Shown: positions 24,261 through 33,398, counted from the stretch's first letter. The stretch: DNA of 33,497 bases from Shewanella sp. Isolate13 (GCF_022398325.1 NZ_JAKEVD010000040.1:1-33497); one strand, 5' to 3'. Notes: generated from the letters alone by a model not told the origin. A program made the numbers and translations.

Positions 24261-24688
24261 ATACCAATCAGTATAAGAAGTTGATCTACTCAGAGCGTTT
24301 TTGGGCAAACTTATTCAAGGCGAATAGCTGAAAGAATGCTTGCTTCCTGCTGAAGCTTTTTAACGCAGAAGTAGGCGCCAAAAGCGCTCCAGAATGACGA
24401 GTTTTAGCGGGGCTGATACTGTGACTCTTAAGGAACAAGGGGGAGCTTAACTCTAGTTCAACTATGCTCTTCATTCGTTACGAGCTGCATGGTCTTGTAT
24501 GTTCCAGACATACATAAGACATTTCCTCCATCCTTGGAGGTCAGATGTAGCGAATGTCACTAATGCATAACTATTTGGATATAAGAGGTAGAGTAATGCA
24601 GGAGCAGTTACCGAGGAGCAATTCATGACCTTGTCTCAGTGCCGCTAAACTCTCGCTGAGCAACCAAATATTTGAACTGATTTGGTAT
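24261..24688. mobile_element. MITE-like element, 428 bp, with terminal inverted repeats
   Basis: The left end ATACCAATCAG (24261-24271) matches the right end CTGATTTGGTAT (24677-24688) as an inverted repeat with one indel. Inside are a perfect hairpin (CCTCCA / TGGAGG near 24525-24540), an imperfect one (GTCTTGTATGT / ACATACATAAGAC, 24492-24520) and no convincing gene. ATACCAATCAGTATAAG is an end type I associate with dispersed non-coding repeats in Shewanella and relatives, though I cannot check this here. No target duplication is obvious. Confidence 0.55.
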
Positions 24689-24706
24689 CAGTTAAGTAAG
24701 AATAAA

Positions 24707-24739
24707 AAAATTCCCGCTATCTATCGTAGCGGGAATTTT
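24707..24739 (-). terminator. rho-independent terminator after the DUF481 gene
   Basis: AAAATTCCCGCTA / TAGCGGGAATTTT, a 13-bp stem with a seven-base loop, ends in a T-run on the minus strand. It lies 33 bp after the stop at 24772. Confidence 0.88.
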
Positions 24740-24771
24740 CCAAGTAGAGCTTTCAACCTAAGCGCGGTTGG

Positions 24772-25896
24772 CTAAAGATCAATACCAAAACCCACGATGA
24801 ATTGATAATCATCTTGTTTAGGGGTAAAGCCGTTTGCATCTGGTTGTGGGTTATTGATGCGATCCCAAACAAACGAAAGGTCGAGATCGAAGATGCTGGT
24901 GAGTTCAATCTCAAGCGTGGCAATTGCGTGGTGGGTATAGCCACCTGACTTTTCATTACCATACTGAATTCGGTATAAGGTATTGAAGTCGATATCACTG
25001 GTGATCTCGGTGTCATAAACCGTTTCTATCACCATTGCTGCACTACCATCATCGATCTCTTCATTGTCAGTAACTTCATCGAATCGAGTATAAGTATATG
25101 CAGGACCGCCACTGATGCTCCATTCTGTTTTTGAGTTGTCTATGATGTTATAACCCAGACCCGAACCGACCGTGACTCGGTAGTCGATGTTTGAGAAGGG
25201 ATCTTTATAGATCTCGGCAAACACGGGTCTTAAGTAGAACTGTTTGGAGATAAACCAGTCAAAGTTAGTGTTGATACGATGATTATTAATGCGGTTTTCA
25301 CCATCGGTTTTAGAGTAGTTGCCAATGTAGTCTAGGTTGAAGCGTGACTCTGTTGTGCGGCGCATGGTTTTAGCTAAGGCACTGTAATCTATCTGGTCTG
25401 TATTGCCGCTACGGAAGTTAGCACCGAGCGTGATTTTACTGGACCAGTAGTTAGCTTCTGATTGGTCACCAGCAATAATGGTCATGATTTGAGAGTTATC
25501 AAACTCTTCACCATCAATATAAGACTTACCATTCTCAACTAATAAATGACCTGTTTTAGTGCTTAGATCGGTAAAACCAATACTAACGATGCCGCTACTT
25601 TGCAGCACTTTCACATCTTCCCAGTCGATAAACACCGTATCGAGTTCATCACTCTCAAATTCTAGTTTGTCATCATAAAGGTTTTTAATTTCACCTTTTA
25701 GTAGCTCTAATGAGGTCAGTTGCAACCAGTCATACTTGCTGTCTACAGGAGGATAAACTTGTTCAGGCTTTAACGATTGCTCCTTTGGGGCTACGGGGCT
25801 GATTTGTGGGGTAGGCTCTGCCGAGTTTGCAGAAGCGGAGCTGATGGTGGCGAAACAAGCCGCCGCAATAAGAGAATAGCGCATATGGGGTTCCAT
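24772..25896 (-). CDS. DUF481 (YdiY-like) outer-membrane protein
   Basis: 374 aa. GGGAGAG lies just before ATG 25896 (a second ATG four codons on is also possible). The signal peptide (RYSLIAAACFATISSASA) is followed by a short Pro-rich stretch and a soluble part (about 50-150: DWLQLTSLELLKGEIKNLYD; VFIDWEDVKVLQS). Residues about 155-374 are alternating amphipathic strands ending in an aromatic-rich C-terminus (DYQFIVGFGIDL), as in outer-membrane barrels; WSSKITLGANFRSGNTDQIDYS is the DUF481 signature. E. coli YdiY is described as acid-inducible; some relatives are salt-induced. The function here is unknown. It follows tesA on the same strand after about 130 bp and ends in its own terminator. 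Confidence 0.82.
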   Translation of the reverse strand: MEPHMRYSLIAAACFATISSASANSAEPTPQISPVAPKEQSLKPEQVYPPVDSKYDWLQLTSLELLKGEIKNLYDDKLEFESDELDTVFIDWEDVKVLQSSGIVSIGFTDLSTKTGHLLVENGKSYIDGEEFDNSQIMTIIAGDQSEANYWSSKITLGANFRSGNTDQIDYSALAKTMRRTTESRFNLDYIGNYSKTDGENRINNHRINTNFDWFISKQFYLRPVFAEIYKDPFSNIDYRVTVGSGLGYNIIDNSKTEWSISGGPAYTYTRFDEVTDNEEIDDGSAAMVIETVYDTEITSDIDFNTLYRIQYGNEKSGGYTHHAIATLEIELTSIFDLDLSFVWDRINNPQPDANGFTPKQDDYQFIVGFGIDL

Positions 25897-26027
25897 TTAA
25901 CTCTCCCTGATAGGATATTAATACCTCGGCGGCTGACTTTATTATGTTGATGTCAGCTTAATCAAAGGTACTGATTTACAGATCAGGGTTTAACTAAAAA
26001 CAAGGTGGTGCAATGATTTATGGATGA

Positions 26028-26657
26028 TTATAAAGCCTGCTCAAACCAGGGCAACATAAACTCTGCAATTGCAGGTTGTGCTTTTTGATTAGGGTGGATG
26101 CCATCTCTTTGCATGAGAGAAGAGTCGGTGACGATCTGTTCCATAAAAAATGGCATCAGAGTAACCCCATGCTCTTCTGCAAGTTCTTTATAAATAGTGC
26201 TAATTTGTGATGCGTACCTTGGGCCGTAGTTAGGTGGTACCATGATTTCACTGAGCAGAATTTTGACCTCTTGCTCCTTTGCCAGTTCGATGATTTTTGT
26301 AAGATTGTTTTTCAATTGTTTAGGTGGAAAACCCCGTAAGCCATCGTTGCCACCAAGCTCGACTAACAGTAACTTAGGCTGCGTCGACTCAAGCAGCGCG
26401 GGGAGTCGGCGCAGTCCACCCGCGGAGGTTTCACCGCTAACTGAGCCGTTTACGATGCTGTGCTCGGGCATTTTTTCGCGTAATAATTGTACCCAGCCCT
26501 GATCTTCAGGCATGCCATAACTTGCACTTAGGCTATCACCTAGGATTAATATAGGGGCAGCACTCAGTTTAAAACTGCTGAAAATTAATAATAAGGCTAA
26601 GCCGCCGAGTCGGCTCTTGAAGCCTAAGAAGGAATCTATGTCTGAAAATAGCGCCAT
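26028..26657 (-). CDS. tesA: TesA, periplasmic thioesterase/lysophospholipase L1 (GDSL/SGNH hydrolase)
   Basis: 209 aa. ATG 26657 is the only available start that leaves a signal sequence (hydrophobic 17-33, cleavage near SAA). SGNH blocks are complete: GDSLSASYG with nucleophile Ser42, SGET with Gly76, GGNDGLRG with Asn104, and DGIHPN with Asp185/His188. The enzyme is a periplasmic multifunctional esterase (acyl-CoA/acyl-ACP thioesterase, arylesterase, lysophospholipase). Its first codons overlap the start of the divergent ybbA by 20 bp. The same divergent arrangement of tesA and ybbA-ybbP exists in E. coli. Confidence 0.92.
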   Translation of the reverse strand: MALFSDIDSFLGFKSRLGGLALLLIFSSFKLSAAPILILGDSLSASYGMPEDQGWVQLLREKMPEHSIVNGSVSGETSAGGLRRLPALLESTQPKLLLVELGGNDGLRGFPPKQLKNNLTKIIELAKEQEVKILLSEIMVPPNYGPRYASQISTIYKELAEEHGVTLMPFFMEQIVTDSSLMQRDGIHPNQKAQPAIAEFMLPWFEQAL

Positions 26658-27369
26658 AACTGTAAGCCACCTAGTTAAATCTGTTGTTACTCAAGAGGGT
26701 CTACTGACTATCCTCAACGGCATCAATATGGATGTCAAGCACGGCGAGAGTGTGGCTATTCTAGGCCCCTCGGGTTCGGGGAAGTCAACCTTGCTAGGTT
26801 TACTTGCTGCATTAGACTCTCCCACTAGCGGTTCGATAAAGCTCGACGGCGTTGCCTTAGAAGATCTCAATGAAGAGAGTAAGGCATCCCTACGTAAACA
26901 GAAAGTCAGTTTTATTTTTCAGTCTTTCATGTTGGTTGATACCCTAAATGCACTAGAGAACGTGATGTTACCTGCCGAACTTGCCGGCATAACTAAGGCT
27001 AAAGAGAAGGCCGAGGCGATGCTAGAGCGAGTGGGGTTAAGTCATAGACTCACTCATTTCCCTAATCAACTATCTGGTGGGGAGCAACAGAGGGTTGCCA
27101 TTGCTAGAGCCTTTATTTGTGAACCTAAGGTGCTGTTTGCCGATGAGCCAACGGGTAACCTCGACTCGGCTAATAGCGATAAGATTGCCGATATGCTGTT
27201 TGAACTTAACCGTGAGAGTGATACAACCTTAGTGTTGGTGACTCATGATATGGAGTTAGCTAGCCGTTGTCAGCGTCAATTTATTATGGATTCAGGCTGT
27301 TTAAGTGAGAAGCAAAACGAACAGATGACAAGGATTCAAGGAGCAGAAGAGGCAAGCGCATGGAGTTAA
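26638..27369 (+). CDS. ybbA: YbbA, ABC transporter ATP-binding subunit (LolD/MacB type)
   Basis: 243 aa from ATG 26638, preceded by AAGGA; an in-frame TTG at 26617 is less likely. Walker A GPSGSGKST (43-51), Q-loop FIFQSFMLVDTLNALENVMLP, signature LSGGEQQRVAIARA (145-158), Walker B VLFADEPTGNLD (165-176) and the H-loop His203. It belongs to the MacB/LolD branch of ABC ATPases that work with FtsX-type permeases to move lipids or lipoproteins out of the inner membrane, or act as mechanotransmitters. It partners with YbbP, whose gene overlaps its 3' end by 10 bp. The substrate of YbbAP is not established; its link to tesA suggests lipid or hydrophobic compounds. Confidence 0.92.
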   Translation: MSENSAITVSHLVKSVVTQEGLLTILNGINMDVKHGESVAILGPSGSGKSTLLGLLAALDSPTSGSIKLDGVALEDLNEESKASLRKQKVSFIFQSFMLVDTLNALENVMLPAELAGITKAKEKAEAMLERVGLSHRLTHFPNQLSGGEQQRVAIARAFICEPKVLFADEPTGNLDSANSDKIADMLFELNRESDTTLVLVTHDMELASRCQRQFIMDSGCLSEKQNEQMTRIQGAEEASAWS

Positions 27370-29813
27370 GTTTAGCTTGGCGGCTGTTTAAGCGGGAGCT
27401 TTCCCAAGGACAATTGCTGTTGATTATCTTGGCGATCACCTTGGCCGTTTTATCGGTAACGGGCCTTGCCAGTGTTAGCGAGCGCTTGCAGATGGCAATT
27501 AACGGGCAAGCATCAAAATTTATCGCGGCTGATCGTATCATCGACTCCCCAGCCAAAATTGATCCGCAAATTTTGCAAGTGGCTGACGAGCTAGGTGTTG
27601 CTCGGGTCGGTAGCATGCAATTCAACTCCATGGTTTACGCTGGTGACGCGTTTCAGTTAGTTACCGTTAGGGCGGTTGAGCAAGGTTACCCTTTAAAGGG
27701 CGATATCGAACTCAGTACTGGTAAGGCTCAGGGTTTACCAGAGCTAGGTCATATCTGGTTTGAGACGCGACTCGGCGGCCTGTTAGGTTATCCAGAGCTA
27801 ATAGAGCTTGGGAATGCGAACTTTAATTTATCTAAGGAAATTATTCGCTTGCCTGATGCGGGTTTTAACCCGTTTGCGTCATCCCCTGTTGTACTGATGC
27901 GCATCGAAGATGTCGCCAAGACACAAGTTATTCAACCGGGGAGCCGGGTAACCTATCGTTACCAGTTCACTGGCGATGTTGGACAGTTAACGGCATTTGA
28001 AGCGCGAGTAAAGCCGTTACTCAATACCAGTCAGCGTTGGGTCGATGTGCAGTCGGGTGACTCGCCCATTGCCGGTGCCGTTAAGCGAGCAGAGCGCTTT
28101 TTACTGTTAGCCAGTCTGTTAGGTATCGCGCTCGCCTGTGCGGCCATTGGTATTGCTGCGCAGCGATACTGTCAGCGTCACTATGATGTGGTGGCTATGT
28201 TGAAAACCTTTGGTGCATCGGCGAAGCAGATCCGAGTGTTATTTGGGACTCATCTATTGCTGGTTACCGCAGTTGGCGTACTGCTTGGTTTGCTCGGTGG
28301 TTTTGTGTTAGAACGGGGCATCACGGCATTTCTACCAATAGAGATTGCCGCATATACGCCACCGGTAAGTAGACCAATCATGCTAGGCATAGCGACAGGT
28401 TTTGTTAGCGCGTTTATGTTCTCCGCCTATCCGCTAATGCGTTTATTGGCTATTCCACCTCTTCGAGTATTACAACGTCAGCTTGAAGGCTTGCAGCTGG
28501 GGATGTGGTTGCACCTTATTTTAAGCTTAGGTGCGATGGCGCTGCTGGGCTATCTCTACTCTCAAAGCTTAGCGTTAACCTTAACTGTTGTGGCTGCGGT
28601 CTTGCTACTGGGGACCTTACTGAGTGTGCTGGGCTTTTTTATGATCCGTTTAGGTCATAGCGTCGGCATGAAAACCACCAATCCGCTACAGTTGGCGCTA
28701 GCAGGACTCAGGCGCAGAGCCAAGCAAAACGCGGTGCAGCTTGTCGGTTTCAGCAGCGCCTTGGTATTGCTACTGACTATTTTGGCTCTTAGACAAGACT
28801 TATTGCTGGAGTGGCAAAAGCAGTTACCCGAAAATTCGCCCAACTACTTCTTAGTCAATATTGCCCCAGAAGAGACGCAAACCATTAGCGACTTTTTAGC
28901 ACCTCATCTTAAAGCGTCACCTATTATTTATCCTGTGGTGCGCGGCCGTTTAACCGAAATTAATGGTGAGGAGTTGATCTCTAATGCGCAAAAGCAAGAG
29001 GGAAAAGAGGGGCGGGTCGGGATCGCTCGAGAGCTAAACTTAACCTACCAAGCGAGTCTGCCCCCCAATAATGAGATCTTAGAGGGTAGCTTTAATCAAG
29101 ACACTTATGATGTATCAGTCGAATCGGGCGTCGCGGAGCGTCTAGGTTTATCTATAGGTGACAGCTTAACTTACACCATAGATAACCAGCCTCTCACGGT
29201 GAAGGTTACCAGCATTCGTGCGGTGCATTGGGAAACACTGCAGCCTAATTTCTTTATGATCTTTACCCAAGAAGCACTCGCTCCCTTTGCTTATACTTCG
29301 ATGTCGAGTTTTCATCTTGCAGACTCTCAGCGTGGACTCATCCTCGATTTGATAAAGCAGTTTCCGACCGTATCTATCATAGATGTCGGGGCCATGGTGA
29401 GCCAGCTACGGCAGATCATCGACCAAGTTTCTCTATCGTTATCGCTGGTATTAGTCTTAGTGTTATTAGCAAGTGCCTTGGTGATGATTGCGCAAACAGA
29501 GGCGGGGATGGCGACTAGGCAAAGAGAGCTTGCCGTATTGCGCACCTTTGGCGCATCTGGATGGTTGCTGCGAGCGGCAACAGGACTTGAGTTTGCACTG
29601 CTTGGCACCATTGCAGGCATATTGGCGGTGATTGTCGCCGAGTTTACTCTCTATCTGCTAAAGACTCAGGTGTTTGAGCTTAATGTTTATATGCATTGGC
29701 CCTGGTGGGGGATAGCACCATTTTGCGGTGGACTCATTGTGGCTTCGCTCGGCATTTGGCGCTGCAGACAGTTACTTAATAAGTCCTGCGGTGAGTTACT
29801 TAAAACGCACTAG
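27360..29813 (+). CDS. ybbP: YbbP, FtsX-family ABC permease
   Basis: 817 aa, close to E. coli YbbP. About ten membrane helices: one at 19-39, a large periplasmic loop (40-240), six between about 243 and 477 (RFLLLASLLGIALACAAIGIA; MLKTFGASAKQIRVLFGTHL; VVAAVLLLGTLLSVLGFFM), a second periplasmic loop (480-690), then three at about 693-716, 742-768 and 780-801. Two FtsX domains are recognised by the repeated 'LKTFGAS' and 'LRTFGAS' coupling helices that contact YbbA. It is the membrane half of the YbbAP exporter. It overlaps ybbA by 10 bp, indicating coupled translation, and ends at a shared terminator. Confidence 0.92.
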   Translation: MELSLAWRLFKRELSQGQLLLIILAITLAVLSVTGLASVSERLQMAINGQASKFIAADRIIDSPAKIDPQILQVADELGVARVGSMQFNSMVYAGDAFQLVTVRAVEQGYPLKGDIELSTGKAQGLPELGHIWFETRLGGLLGYPELIELGNANFNLSKEIIRLPDAGFNPFASSPVVLMRIEDVAKTQVIQPGSRVTYRYQFTGDVGQLTAFEARVKPLLNTSQRWVDVQSGDSPIAGAVKRAERFLLLASLLGIALACAAIGIAAQRYCQRHYDVVAMLKTFGASAKQIRVLFGTHLLLVTAVGVLLGLLGGFVLERGITAFLPIEIAAYTPPVSRPIMLGIATGFVSAFMFSAYPLMRLLAIPPLRVLQRQLEGLQLGMWLHLILSLGAMALLGYLYSQSLALTLTVVAAVLLLGTLLSVLGFFMIRLGHSVGMKTTNPLQLALAGLRRRAKQNAVQLVGFSSALVLLLTILALRQDLLLEWQKQLPENSPNYFLVNIAPEETQTISDFLAPHLKASPIIYPVVRGRLTEINGEELISNAQKQEGKEGRVGIARELNLTYQASLPPNNEILEGSFNQDTYDVSVESGVAERLGLSIGDSLTYTIDNQPLTVKVTSIRAVHWETLQPNFFMIFTQEALAPFAYTSMSSFHLADSQRGLILDLIKQFPTVSIIDVGAMVSQLRQIIDQVSLSLSLVLVLVLLASALVMIAQTEAGMATRQRELAVLRTFGASGWLLRAATGLEFALLGTIAGILAVIVAEFTLYLLKTQVFELNVYMHWPWWGIAPFCGGLIVASLGIWRCRQLLNKSCGELLKTH

Positions 29814-29831
29814 AATGGGAAACTCCTGTTT

Positions 29832-29860
29832 AAAGGGATAGCCTAGCTATCCCTTTTTTT
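29832..29860. terminator. bidirectional terminator, ybbP/yfcH
   Basis: AAAGGGATAGC / GCTATCCCTTT (perfect 11-bp stem, loop CTA) followed by T on the + strand and flanked by A on the other. It lies between convergent ybbP and yfcH. Confidence 0.9.
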
Positions 29861-29896
29861 GTTGATATTAACTTGCTCACGTTGCAGGGAATAAGA

Positions 29897-30802
29897 CTAA
29901 GTGAGCAACTGTTTCAGCGCCGCTTCAAGCTCAGGATATTGGAATACAAACCCTGAGTCTAAGGTGCGCTTAGGTATGACATATTGTCCTTCAATTAATA
30001 GGCAAGACATCTCTCCCAAAGCCACTCTCAATACAAAGGCTGGCATAGGAATAAAGGCAGGTCGGTTTAACGCCTGTCCAAGTGCTTTTGTAAACTCTTG
30101 GTTACTAACAGGGTTTGGCGCACTGCCATTATAGATGCCATTGCATTCTGAGCGGTTGAGCAGATGCACGAAAAGCTGAACAAGATCGGACTGATGGATC
30201 CAGCTCATGCCTTGCTCTGCGCTGGCGATCGGCCCACCAAGCCCGAGTTTAAACGCGGGTAACATCTTAGCCAAGGCGCCGCCTGTGCTACCGAGGACGA
30301 GCCCTATTCGAATAATACAGACCCGTGTCTGTTCACTCTGCGCCTTTAATGCGCCATCCTCCCAGCGGTGACATACCTGATGAGTGAACTCGGCTAGATT
30401 AGCATCGCTGGCTTGATAGCTCTCATCGACTTGAGTTTGATTCTGATTGCCGTAATACCCCACTGCAGAGGCACTAATGAAGGTATGTGGTGGCGTAGTA
30501 CTATTTTCGATGAGCTCTGTTAGTCGCTCGGTTATACTCCAGCGGCTCTGGCAAATATCGAGCTTTTTCTGGCCGCTCCAGAGCTTTTCGGCGATAGGCT
30601 CACCCGCTAGATTGATAACGGCATCGAAATTATCTAAGTCTTTGAGCTCATCTAATGAACCTAAATAGTCATGCTTCGCGCCCAGTATAATGGCTGAGCG
30701 CTGTGGATCGCGGCTGAGAATAGTTAACTGATGTTGTAACTCTAAGGCTTTGACCAGTTGCTTACCGATAAATCCACTGGCGCCAGTCATTAATATTTTC
30801 AT
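29897..30802 (-). CDS. yfcH: YfcH, SDR39U1-type NAD(P)-dependent epimerase family protein
   Basis: 301 aa. The start MKILMTGASGFIGKQLV places the Rossmann GASGFIG motif at 7-13. SDR39U1/TIGR01777 signatures follow: DAVINLAGEPIAEKLWS, FISASAVGYYGNQ with the catalytic Tyr region, ICIIR-like VCIIRIGLVLGSTGGALAKMLPAFKLGLGGPI, MSWIHQSDLV, and the C-terminal DUF1731 (AFIPMPAFVLRVALGEMSCLLIEGQYVIPKR). Cytoplasmic oxidoreductase/epimerase whose substrate is unknown. It lies 54 bp after folX on the same strand; the folX-yfcH pair is also adjacent in E. coli, which points to a shared pterin-related role. Confidence 0.9.
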   Translation of the reverse strand: MKILMTGASGFIGKQLVKALELQHQLTILSRDPQRSAIILGAKHDYLGSLDELKDLDNFDAVINLAGEPIAEKLWSGQKKLDICQSRWSITERLTELIENSTTPPHTFISASAVGYYGNQNQTQVDESYQASDANLAEFTHQVCHRWEDGALKAQSEQTRVCIIRIGLVLGSTGGALAKMLPAFKLGLGGPIASAEQGMSWIHQSDLVQLFVHLLNRSECNGIYNGSAPNPVSNQEFTKALGQALNRPAFIPMPAFVLRVALGEMSCLLIEGQYVIPKRTLDSGFVFQYPELEAALKQLLT

Positions 30803-30856
30803 AGGCTGATTAAATAGCTTAAAAAGTATAATTGTCTGTACGTTAGATTATAGTCG

Positions 30857-31228
30857 TTAGATCGATTGTTTTTGGTAACACAGCTCAAGAGAGACGGAAT
30901 CTGCAAAGCGCAGCGCATGTGGCTTGTCGATTTCAACCTTAGCAAAGTCGACCCAGTCGTGTTCACTGGCAATGGCTAAGACTTGGCTAGTGAGATTTTC
31001 CAGTAAAGAAAAGCGGTTGTTTTCAACTAAAGCAATGATCTTTTTCGTAATCGTGCGATAATTCAGGGCATCATCCATATTGTCACTGTTTCTGGCTTTG
31101 TCTGCACAGTAGTGAATAATGGTATTTATGATGACATCTTGCTTATTTTGTATTTCGTCTTCTTTGATCCCTATATAGGTACGTAGCCTAAGGTTTTTGA
31201 TTCGGATCACGGCGATTTCTGGTTTCAT
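30857..31228 (-). CDS. folX: dihydroneopterin triphosphate 2'-epimerase
   Basis: 123 aa from ATG 31228. The 19 extra residues upstream to 31285 do not fit the family, whereas from 31228 the protein (MKPEIAVIRIKNLRLRTYIGI) aligns closely with E. coli FolX (120 aa). Signature stretches: IGIKEDEIQNKQDVIIN, DDALNYRTITKKI, ENNRFSLLENLTSQV, and KVEIDKPHALRFADSVSLEL. The FolB/FolX T-fold forms octamers; FolX epimerises the C2' position of dihydroneopterin triphosphate in tetrahydromonapterin synthesis. The ending HALRFADSV rather than the FolB type supports FolX. AGGGA lies about 10 bases before the start. Divergent from the AI-2E transporter gene. Confidence 0.92.
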   Translation of the reverse strand: MKPEIAVIRIKNLRLRTYIGIKEDEIQNKQDVIINTIIHYCADKARNSDNMDDALNYRTITKKIIALVENNRFSLLENLTSQVLAIASEHDWVDFAKVEIDKPHALRFADSVSLELCYQKQSI

Positions 31229-31317
31229 AAATAACGATGTCCCTATTGTTGTGTATGTTTGAAGCAGTTTATATAACCCTATCAATATTATAGTGAATCA
31301 AGAAGGATTTTATTGTA

Positions 31318-32484
31318 ATGAGACGATTTGAGAACCAAGGCGTAGCATTTAAAGGCTTTGCTATTTCGGCGTTTATCGTTGTAATTTTAGCGGGTATTAA
31401 GGCGGCAAGCCCGATTGTGGTTCCCTTTGTGCTGTCAGTATTTATCGCCGTGATCTGTAATCCAATGATCAGCTGGATGACACGCCACCGTGCGCCACGA
31501 GGCTTGGCTGTGCTGTTGTTGATGGTCTTTATCGTGATGATGGGGCTATGGTTGGCCTCGGTGGTTGGTACTTCGATTAATGAGTTCTCTAAACAGTTAC
31601 CATTTTATCGTGATCAGTTAATCGACCAGTTCTCTTGGGTCGTTGAGAAGCTTGCCGCGTTTAATATTCAGATCTCTAAAGAACAGATCTTGGCCTACTT
31701 CGATCCGGGTGTAGCCCTGTCGATGACCACGAATATGTTGTCCGGTGTAGGCAGTGTGATGGCAAATCTGTTCTTAATCATCTTGACCGTGGTGTTTATG
31801 TTATTTGAGTCGAATGGTTTTTCGACCAAGATGCATTTAGCACTAGATGATCCGGATATGCGATTAAAGCAGGTCGACCGTTTCTTGCATTCGGTAAATC
31901 AATATATGGTGATCAAGACACTCGTCAGCTTAGGTACCGGCTTGATTATCGGTGTAGGCCTTTACTTTATTGGTGTGGACTATGCCTTGTTATGGGGCGT
32001 TATCGCATTCCTGTTTAACTATATTCCAAATATCGGTTCGATTATTGCGGCGATCCCATCTGTGCTATTGGCATTCATTCAATTAGGCCCTGGCGCTGCT
32101 GGTGGTGTGGCGCTGCTGTACTTAGGTACGAATACAGTAATGGGCAATGCCGTTGAGCCTAGGTATATGGGTAAAGGCTTAGGCCTATCAACGCTTGTGG
32201 TGTTTTTATCATTAATCTTCTGGGGTTGGTTGCTAGGCTCTGTGGGGATGTTGCTATCGGTGCCACTGACCATGATTGTAAAAATAGCACTCGAGTCTAG
32301 TTCTGGCGGTCGTTGGCTAGCCGTTTTACTTGGGGATGATGTCTCTGAAGCACAGCTACAAGTAGCAAAAGCGGCTGCGCCTGTTGAGGGAGAAAGTGCT
32401 GAGTTAGAAAAGTCTCAACGAGAAAGCTCTGCGTTAGAAAGCGCTCAGTTAGAGAGTTCAGAGTCAAAGAATAGAGAAAAGTGA
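31318..32484 (+). CDS. AI-2E family transporter (TqsA/PerM family)
   Basis: 388 aa, with AAGGA before ATG 31318. About eight membrane helices in the AI-2E exporter layout: two at about 13-50, one at about 64-85, a long amphipathic stretch, then further helices at about 145-160, 198-218, 225-255, 258-272 and 295-325. Typical motifs: ISAFIVVILAGIKAASPIVVPF, LIIGVGLYFIGVDYALLWG, FLFNYIPNIGSIIAAIPSVLLA, and GNAVEPRYMGKGLGLSTLVVFLSLIFWGWLLG. Members include the E. coli AI-2 exporter TqsA, but others move sodium/protons; transport of AI-2 here is not shown. The C-terminus adds a Glu/Ser-rich soluble tail with short repeats (ESAELEKSQRESSALESAQL), which is unusual. The stop overlaps the start of the methyltransferase gene. 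Confidence 0.88.
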   Translation: MRRFENQGVAFKGFAISAFIVVILAGIKAASPIVVPFVLSVFIAVICNPMISWMTRHRAPRGLAVLLLMVFIVMMGLWLASVVGTSINEFSKQLPFYRDQLIDQFSWVVEKLAAFNIQISKEQILAYFDPGVALSMTTNMLSGVGSVMANLFLIILTVVFMLFESNGFSTKMHLALDDPDMRLKQVDRFLHSVNQYMVIKTLVSLGTGLIIGVGLYFIGVDYALLWGVIAFLFNYIPNIGSIIAAIPSVLLAFIQLGPGAAGGVALLYLGTNTVMGNAVEPRYMGKGLGLSTLVVFLSLIFWGWLLGSVGMLLSVPLTMIVKIALESSSGGRWLAVLLGDDVSEAQLQVAKAAAPVEGESAELEKSQRESSALESAQLESSESKNREK

Positions 32485-33398
32485 GTTTGATGCAGTTATT
32501 TATTGAAGCAATAGAGCAAGTTGAGTTATCAGAAGATGTCGCGCGACTATTTCATGGTCGAGGAGGGCGTTTTCAAGGCTGTGAACACCTTTGTCTCGAC
32601 TGGTTCTCGCCCGTATTGTTGTTAACCAGCTTTAAAGTATTAGAAAGTGTTGAGCTAGACAGCTTATGCGCAGCCATTGAGCAACGCTGGGTTGAGTTAA
32701 AGGGGGATGAGCCACTCAATCTTGTGTTCCAATATCGCCGTGGTGGTGAGACTCATACCGAGATCATTAAAGGTGAAGTCCCTGAGAAGCATATCGTCAC
32801 GGAAAATGGAGCGTGTTTTCAAGTGCATCTAATGCGTGGCCAGAATCATGGTTTGTTTCTCGATATGCGCAATGGCCGCCAGTGGGTGCGTGAGAATAGT
32901 GCCCACAAGAAAGTATTGAACTTATTTGCCTATACCTGTGGCTTCTCAGTGGCTGCATTACAGGGCAAAGCCGATGAAGTGGTCAACATCGATATGAGTA
33001 AAGGCGCATTGTCGATTGGTAAGCAAAACCATCTACTTAATGACTTTAAAGTCGGCGCGCGTTTTCTGGGGCATGATATTTTCAAATCTTGGGGTAAGCT
33101 CACCAAGCTTGGCCCTTACGATTTAATCATCGCCGATCCGCCCAGTAATCAAAAGGGCAGTTTTGTCGCGACTAAGGACTACGCTCGCCTGTTGAAAAGA
33201 TTACCTGAGCTACTAAGTGAAGATGGCGACATGCTGCTTTGCTTAAATGCGCCAGAGTTGAGCATCGAGTTTTTAATGGAGCAGGTAAACGAGTACAGCC
33301 CAAGCTTAGTGTTTTGTGAGCAGCTTGAGAATCCTGCGGTGTTTGAAGATGTCGACCCTAACAAAGCGCTAAAAGTGCTGCGTTATCGAAAGAGCTAG
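32481..33398 (+). CDS. class I SAM-dependent methyltransferase (RlmI/RlmK-related)
   Basis: 305 aa from GTG 32481; ATG 32490 is an alternative. A short N-terminal region (about 1-100) replaces the PUA domain of RlmI. The methyltransferase part (about 105-305) has GLFLDMRNGRQWVRE, motif I KKVLNLFAYTCGFSVAAL (144-160), acidic VVNIDMSKGAL (167-177) and motif IV DPPSNQKGSF (219-228), as in the PF10672 group related to 23S rRNA m5C methyltransferases. The sequence therefore points to RNA, but the target base is unknown. It overlaps the end of the AI-2E gene by 4 bp and is closed by a strong terminator. Confidence 0.88.
   Translation: MSLMQLFIEAIEQVELSEDVARLFHGRGGRFQGCEHLCLDWFSPVLLLTSFKVLESVELDSLCAAIEQRWVELKGDEPLNLVFQYRRGGETHTEIIKGEVPEKHIVTENGACFQVHLMRGQNHGLFLDMRNGRQWVRENSAHKKVLNLFAYTCGFSVAALQGKADEVVNIDMSKGALSIGKQNHLLNDFKVGARFLGHDIFKSWGKLTKLGPYDLIIADPPSNQKGSFVATKDYARLLKRLPELLSEDGDMLLCLNAPELSIEFLMEQVNEYSPSLVFCEQLENPAVFEDVDPNKALKVLRYRKS

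Noticed and set aside
24286..24474. 62-codon open frame on the minus strand inside the MITE-like element
   Set aside because: It lies within the non-coding repeat, lacks a ribosome site and has no recognisable domain.
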